A stretch of 43,002 nt of DNA, from positions 1-43,002 of the forward strand of contig CAJTLG010000014.1 in the NCBI GenBank assembly GCA_910577395.1. The letters run 5' to 3'. Below, one piece after another: positions 39,572 through 43,002 of this stretch (position 1 is the first letter of the stretch; every line of letters starts with the position of its first letter). The notes beneath the pieces were generated by a model. That model saw only the letters and a program-made list of their open reading frames with translations. It was not told the origin of the DNA and ran no database searches. Source of the DNA: an uncultured Vampirovibrio sp. (lineage in GTDB: Bacteria; Cyanobacteriota; Vampirovibrionia; Gastranaerophilales; Gastranaerophilaceae). Both the position numbers and the translations under genes were made by a program.

Positions 39572-40117
39572 ATGAACAAGAATTTTACTAAAGTAGCAAG
39601 TTTCATATTTGCCCTTGTTTTCAGCTGCTCAATTGCCAATGCTAAAATATTCGGCTCTAAAAAAGCAGCACCCGAACAACCGGCCACGCCTGCTGTTGAA
39701 CAACCGGCACGGCCTAAAAAACAAGTGGTTAAAGAAATTATTAATGACACAATTGAAGTAAGGGTTGTTGAACCTGCTGCAGTAACCGATGAAACAGCAA
39801 AAGAAACTGTTGAAGGAGCTAAAGAAGACACAAAAGAAACAACTGAAGCAGCTGCGGAAAATACGGTAAAAACCGTGGAAGAAAAGCCCGCTCAAGCCGC
39901 AACAACAGATAAAACAGTGGAAACCACTGTTATCAAAGAAGAGGCTGCAACAACTATTTTTAATGTTGTTAAGCCTGAAATAGAAGTTAAGAGCGAACAA
40001 CCTGCTGTTGGCGAAAAAGCTGCAACAGATGCCGTTAAAGCGGAAACAAAAGAGGAAGTTAAAACAGAAACTACAGCCGAACCTGCACCTAAGGAAGCTG
40101 TAAAGGAAACTAAATAA
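39572..40117 (+). CDS. Secreted low-complexity Glu/Ala/Thr/Lys-rich protein
   Basis: 181 residues. A signal peptide (VASFIFALVFSCSIANAK) is followed by a disordered repeat-poor chain very rich in Glu, Ala, Thr, Val and Lys (KPAQAATTDKTV, ETAKETVEGAKEDTKETTEA). No domain. It may be a spacer anchored in the envelope or a solute-binding cushion; not knowable from sequence. A strong GGGAGG precedes the ATG. The end overlaps the convergent glycosyltransferase gene by 8 bp. Confidence 0.75.
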   Translation: MNKNFTKVASFIFALVFSCSIANAKIFGSKKAAPEQPATPAVEQPARPKKQVVKEIINDTIEVRVVEPAAVTDETAKETVEGAKEDTKETTEAAAENTVKTVEEKPAQAATTDKTVETTVIKEEAATTIFNVVKPEIEVKSEQPAVGEKAATDAVKAETKEEVKTETTAEPAPKEAVKETK

Positions 40118-41033
40118 GGGCTTTTAAAATACTATAACGATTAGATTTAAGTATTTTATTTGTTTTCTTAATTTCGGCTAAGAATTTTAAAAAGTAGGGG
40201 ATTTTATTTAAAACCCCTGCTTTTTTATAAAAATATCTATAAGTGTTAATTTTCCTTTCAAAATAAGTTTCCTTAATTTCATCAAAATATTTATATCCAA
40301 ATACAATATCATCAGCCAATTCGTAAGCATAAAAATAGTTTATCCAATTTTTATTTGTGCTGAATGATAAAGATTTCGGTCTTCGCCTTATATAAACAAG
40401 CTCATCTTTTACAAAGCTTATTTTACCTGCTTTTACTAGGGCTTCATAAGAAAACGGGGTGTCTTCAGCGCATAAGATTTTAGGAAATTTTATATTATTT
40501 GAAAGAAGAAAATCTTTTTTATAAATCTTGTTCCAAGGTTCAACAAATTCCATAAGCGGGTTTTTGCCAATTCCATTAATCCGGTGCAAATCCCCTGTGA
40601 AATTTAAAAATTTCTCATCTGCCCATTCAAGAGTATGCGCCTTTCTGTGGCGGGTAATTTTCTTCTTTTTTTCTATATACTCTGCACTTGCACATATTAC
40701 TATATCGCAATCGGTGCCTTCCGCCTTTGATACCATTTTTTCAAGAAAGGTTTTATTACAAAAATCATCCCCGTCAAAAAACACAACCCACTTGCCTTTT
40801 GCCTTATTAAGGCCAAAATTCCTCGCCTGCCCTGCGCCGGAATTTTCAATTGAATAAACAAATATTCTATTATCATTAAAGGTTTTTATGGTTTCAAGTG
40901 TTTTATCTTTTGACCCGTCATCTACAAGAATAAGTTCAAAATCTGAAAATGTCTGATTTAAAAATGAGCCGATACACTCTTTTATATATTTTTCAACATT
41001 ATAAGCAGGTATAATTACAGAAACTTTAACCAT
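40110..41033 (-). CDS. Family 2 glycosyltransferase
   Basis: 307 residues. GT-A fold: VSVIIPAYNVEKYIKECIGS, ELILVDDGSKDKTLE (nucleotide site), then the WVVFFDGDDF DXD-like metal motif and a basic acceptor region (EDTPFSYEALVKAG, YIRRRPKSLS). It probably adds a sugar to a surface polysaccharide or LPS; the Kdo transferase gene is divergent next to it, 62 bp away. The C-terminal part is helical and basic (LNKIPYFLKFL) and may contact the membrane. The acceptor is unknown. Confidence 0.9.
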   Translation of the reverse strand: MVKVSVIIPAYNVEKYIKECIGSFLNQTFSDFELILVDDGSKDKTLETIKTFNDNRIFVYSIENSGAGQARNFGLNKAKGKWVVFFDGDDFCNKTFLEKMVSKAEGTDCDIVICASAEYIEKKKKITRHRKAHTLEWADEKFLNFTGDLHRINGIGKNPLMEFVEPWNKIYKKDFLLSNNIKFPKILCAEDTPFSYEALVKAGKISFVKDELVYIRRRPKSLSFSTNKNWINYFYAYELADDIVFGYKYFDEIKETYFERKINTYRYFYKKAGVLNKIPYFLKFLAEIKKTNKILKSNRYSILKALI

Positions 41034-41083
41034 ACATCGGATAATACCATATTTTACCCTATTGTTCCAAAGATTTTATATTA

Positions 41084-41095
41084 TATAATTCATTT
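41084..41095 (+). promoter_or_regulatory. -10 element 6 nt before waaA
   Basis: A perfect TATAAT (41084-41089), six bases, then ATG 41096; no Shine-Dalgarno. TTGTTC at 41062 with a 16-bp spacer is a weak -35. Confidence 0.5.
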
Positions 41096-42358
41096 ATGAA
41101 TATTGTATTTTTTATTTTAGAGTTTTTCAGTGCTTTTTTACTTTTGGTTTTAACACCAATTTATTTTATATTCAGAAAACTTTCAGACAAATCAACGGAA
41201 GGATACCTTGCAAAAGCCGGATTTTTTAACCCTGAAAAACCCTTGAGCGAGAAAATTATTATGTTTCACGGGGTATCTGTAGGGGAGGTCATAGCCCTTG
41301 AAAACCTTATAAAACTAACCCATGAAACATTTAAAGATTATAAAATCGTTATTACAACAGGCACAAAAACGGGGCAGGATATTGCAAATAAAAAATACTC
41401 TAATATTGCAGAATATATAACATTTTTCCCTTTTGATATGCCATATTGTGTTAAAAGATTTTTTGATAAAATCCGCCCCGATATTATTCTTATGGCAGAA
41501 ACCGAATTATGGCCAAGCTTTGCAATGTATGCAAGAAAGAAAAATATCCCACTGCTTTTAATAAACGGCAGAATTTCAGACGATTCTTTTAAGGCATATA
41601 AATATTTCGGGTGGTTTTTTAAACATATATTTGCCTGCTACACAGGCATTTTCACCCAAAGTGAAGATGACAGACAAAAAATGATACAAATGGGCGCACG
41701 GGCCGATAAAACAGAGGTTATGAAAAACCTGAAATTTGATATACAAAAAAACCCGAACCCCATTAATTTTAATAAAGCAGAAGAGCGTATTCTCCTTGCA
41801 GGCAGCACCCACAAGGGTGAAGATGAAATTGTTCTCAAAATTTTTAAAAACTTAAAAAACAAATTTCCCGATTTAAAACTTATAATCGCTCCGAGGCATT
41901 TAACAAGAAAACAGGATGTCGAAACACTTATAAAAGAAATAGGGTTTAAACACGCGCTAAGGTCTGATACCAATGCAGGAGCTGCATTTGGTGAAAATGA
42001 TATCATTTTGCTTGATACACTTGGTGAATTATCAAGAATGTATAAAATAGCAGATATAGCCTTCATTGGCGGCAGCTTTAACAATACAGGGGGGCATAAT
42101 CCGCTTGAGGCTGTAATTTATTCAAAACCCGTTATTTCAGGCCCTTCTATTAAAAATTTTAAAGATATTTATTCACTTTTAACAAAATCGGGTGCCGCAA
42201 GTGTGGTTAAAAATCAGGCAGAATTTGAACAATATACAGAAAAGTTGCTATCTGATAAAGATTTTTATAATAAAACCGTACAAAATGCGGCAAAAATTTT
42301 TGAAAGCCAGAAAGGCGCGAAAGATTTTGTAATAGACAAAATAAGAGAAACCCTTTAA
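41096..42358 (+). CDS. waaA: 3-deoxy-D-manno-octulosonic acid (Kdo) transferase
   Basis: 420 residues, the WaaA/KdtA size. It transfers Kdo from CMP-Kdo to lipid A precursor at the inner membrane. N-terminal membrane anchor IVFFILEFFSAFLLLVLTPIY, then HGVSVGEVIALENL with the catalytic Glu, TGTKTGQDIANK, and PDIILMAETELWPSF. The GT-B second half has LLAGSTHKGEDEIVL, APRHLTRKQDV and FIGGSFNNTGGHNPLEA. It implies an LPS-bearing outer membrane. No ribosome site; the -10 ends 6 bases before the ATG. Confidence 0.95.
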   Translation: MNIVFFILEFFSAFLLLVLTPIYFIFRKLSDKSTEGYLAKAGFFNPEKPLSEKIIMFHGVSVGEVIALENLIKLTHETFKDYKIVITTGTKTGQDIANKKYSNIAEYITFFPFDMPYCVKRFFDKIRPDIILMAETELWPSFAMYARKKNIPLLLINGRISDDSFKAYKYFGWFFKHIFACYTGIFTQSEDDRQKMIQMGARADKTEVMKNLKFDIQKNPNPINFNKAEERILLAGSTHKGEDEIVLKIFKNLKNKFPDLKLIIAPRHLTRKQDVETLIKEIGFKHALRSDTNAGAAFGENDIILLDTLGELSRMYKIADIAFIGGSFNNTGGHNPLEAVIYSKPVISGPSIKNFKDIYSLLTKSGAASVVKNQAEFEQYTEKLLSDKDFYNKTVQNAAKIFESQKGAKDFVIDKIRETL

Positions 42359-42365
42359 CAGTCTA

Positions 42366-42707
42366 CTATTTCAGTGTTGCAAGGTATTGATATACCGCAG
42401 GAATTTTAGTTTCATCCTTTTCAAGAGCGGATATGATTTCATCTTTCATTACATCAAGATTTTTGGTTTCATCCGTAAAATAAAGCTGCCAAGGTTCAAT
42501 TTCAAGTGCGGAAGAAATTAAAACAAGGTTTTCATACATAGGATAATTATGGCCTGATTCAATGCGGGATAGGCTTTTGGTTTCCATATTAATCATCTCT
42601 GCAAGCTGTTCCTGGGATAAGGAGCGTTTTTTCCTAAAAAATTTCACCCTCTGCCCAAGTCGGATTTTTAAATCTTTAGTAACAGTGATTTTTGTTTCCA
42701 CGCCCAT
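42366..42707 (-). CDS. XRE-family transcriptional regulator
   Basis: 113 residues. A helix-turn-helix of the Cro/C1 type spans about 13-70: LGQRVKFFRKKRSLSQEQLA, then ETKSLSRIESGHNYPMYENL. The C-terminal tail is helical (DEIISALEKDETKIPAVYQYL) and might dimerise. The ATG is preceded by GGGGG. It converges with waaA, 7 bp apart. Its target is unknown; a possible operator is the 210-bp spacer towards the pilin-like gene. Confidence 0.85.
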   Translation of the reverse strand: MGVETKITVTKDLKIRLGQRVKFFRKKRSLSQEQLAEMINMETKSLSRIESGHNYPMYENLVLISSALEIEPWQLYFTDETKNLDVMKDEIISALEKDETKIPAVYQYLATLK

Positions 42708-42917
42708 ATACCCCCAATGCCCTAATTTAAAGAATATCTAACATGCGGCCAGATTACTATTACCCGGCTGTGCTATTTAGATTGTAGATATAAAATTTTT
42801 ATACTTTGACTATTTTAAAATAAGATTTTTTTAATAAAATCTAATTTTAAATTGCATTTTATGGAATTATAATGTAATATTTTCATGTAAAGTATTATTC
42901 AAAAGGGAAATTTTTAT

Positions 42918-43002
42918 ATGGAGAATAAAAAATCAGCTTTCAGTTTGGTTGAAATGCTCATGGCATTATTGGTAGCATCATTGTTGTTGGCTGCCCTTGC
43001 AC
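42918..43002 (+). CDS. Type IV pilin-like/pseudopilin gene, 5' end only
   Basis: Only 28 codons are in the window. MENKKSAFSLVEMLMALLVA is a class III/IV prepilin leader: short basic leader with the cleavage after KKS-A..., Glu at mature position 5-6, and a hydrophobic helix. The rest lies beyond the window. AAGGG precedes the ATG. It will be a major or minor pilin or a type II secretion pseudopilin. Confidence 0.85.
   Translation, partial: MENKKSAFSLVEMLMALLVASLLLAALA

Noticed and set aside
1..43002. CRISPR array or insertion sequence
   Set aside because: No regularly spaced identical repeats of 24-40 bp, no Cas genes, and no transposase are visible on either strand.

Overview
The window is AT-rich, densely coding bacterial DNA. 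It reads like a chromosome segment of a gut, non-photosynthetic cyanobacterial relative (Gastranaerophilales / Vampirovibrionia, formerly Melainabacteria). This placement is inference from several signs. F1 beta and epsilon subunit genes form an isolated two-gene operon, as in cyanobacteria. There is a Ycf45-type AAA ATPase with an R3H domain. A Kdo transferase indicates LPS and an outer membrane. Rubredoxin with a reverse rubrerythrin suggests an anaerobe. Several hypothetical proteins carry a short N-terminal S/T-F-(x)-G motif. No gene here fixes the taxon by itself.

Layout. 1-3.5 kb: a repeat protein, then rluB-serS. 3.5-5.7 kb: a small inverted-repeat element, an AbrB-like/helical-protein divergent pair, then carbonic anhydrase and an FNT channel. 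5.7-9.1 kb (minus): a YgjP-type metalloprotease, the Ycf45-like ATPase, purine nucleoside phosphorylase and an omega-like protein. 9.2-16.6 kb: an accessory stretch of large hypothetical proteins with the SF(x)G motif, two small secreted proteins (one HExxH), and a gene-poor interval with a GC-rich lectin-like gene fragment, 17-bp repeats and palindromes. 16.6-19.7 kb (minus): atpD-atpC, an FkbM methyltransferase and a DprA-like Rossmann protein. 19.8-25 kb: a UvrD/PcrA helicase, a protein made only of Clp-N repeats, and a phosphoribosyltransferase-like protein. 25-30.7 kb: ispH, rpsA and dtd (minus), a class II aldolase and thiC (plus), a second copy of the AbrB/helical pair, and a peroxiredoxin.

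30.7-35.9 kb: tRNA-Arg(CCT) preceded by a transcribed, scrambled partial copy of itself, a secreted coiled-coil protein, a HEAT-repeat protein, another SF(x)G protein, rubredoxin-rubrerythrin, and dGTPase. 36-39.3 kb: aldehyde dehydrogenase and, convergent to it, a three-gene phage-derived cassette (tail fibre, holin-like protein, amidase). 39.5-43 kb: a secreted low-complexity protein, a GT2 glycosyltransferase, waaA, an XRE regulator, and the first codons of a type IV pilin-like gene.

Most interesting signals: (1) the N-terminal SF(x)G motif in five proteins that otherwise look unlike one another; (2) a duplicated divergent module of an AbrB-like protein plus a helical protein of about 65 residues; (3) -10 boxes exactly 6-7 nt before the start codon of six genes with no Shine-Dalgarno, implying leaderless mRNAs; (4) the tRNA-derived structured leader upstream of tRNA-Arg; (5) the orphan GC-rich lectin-fold fragment that resembles a variable region of a diversity-generating retroelement.
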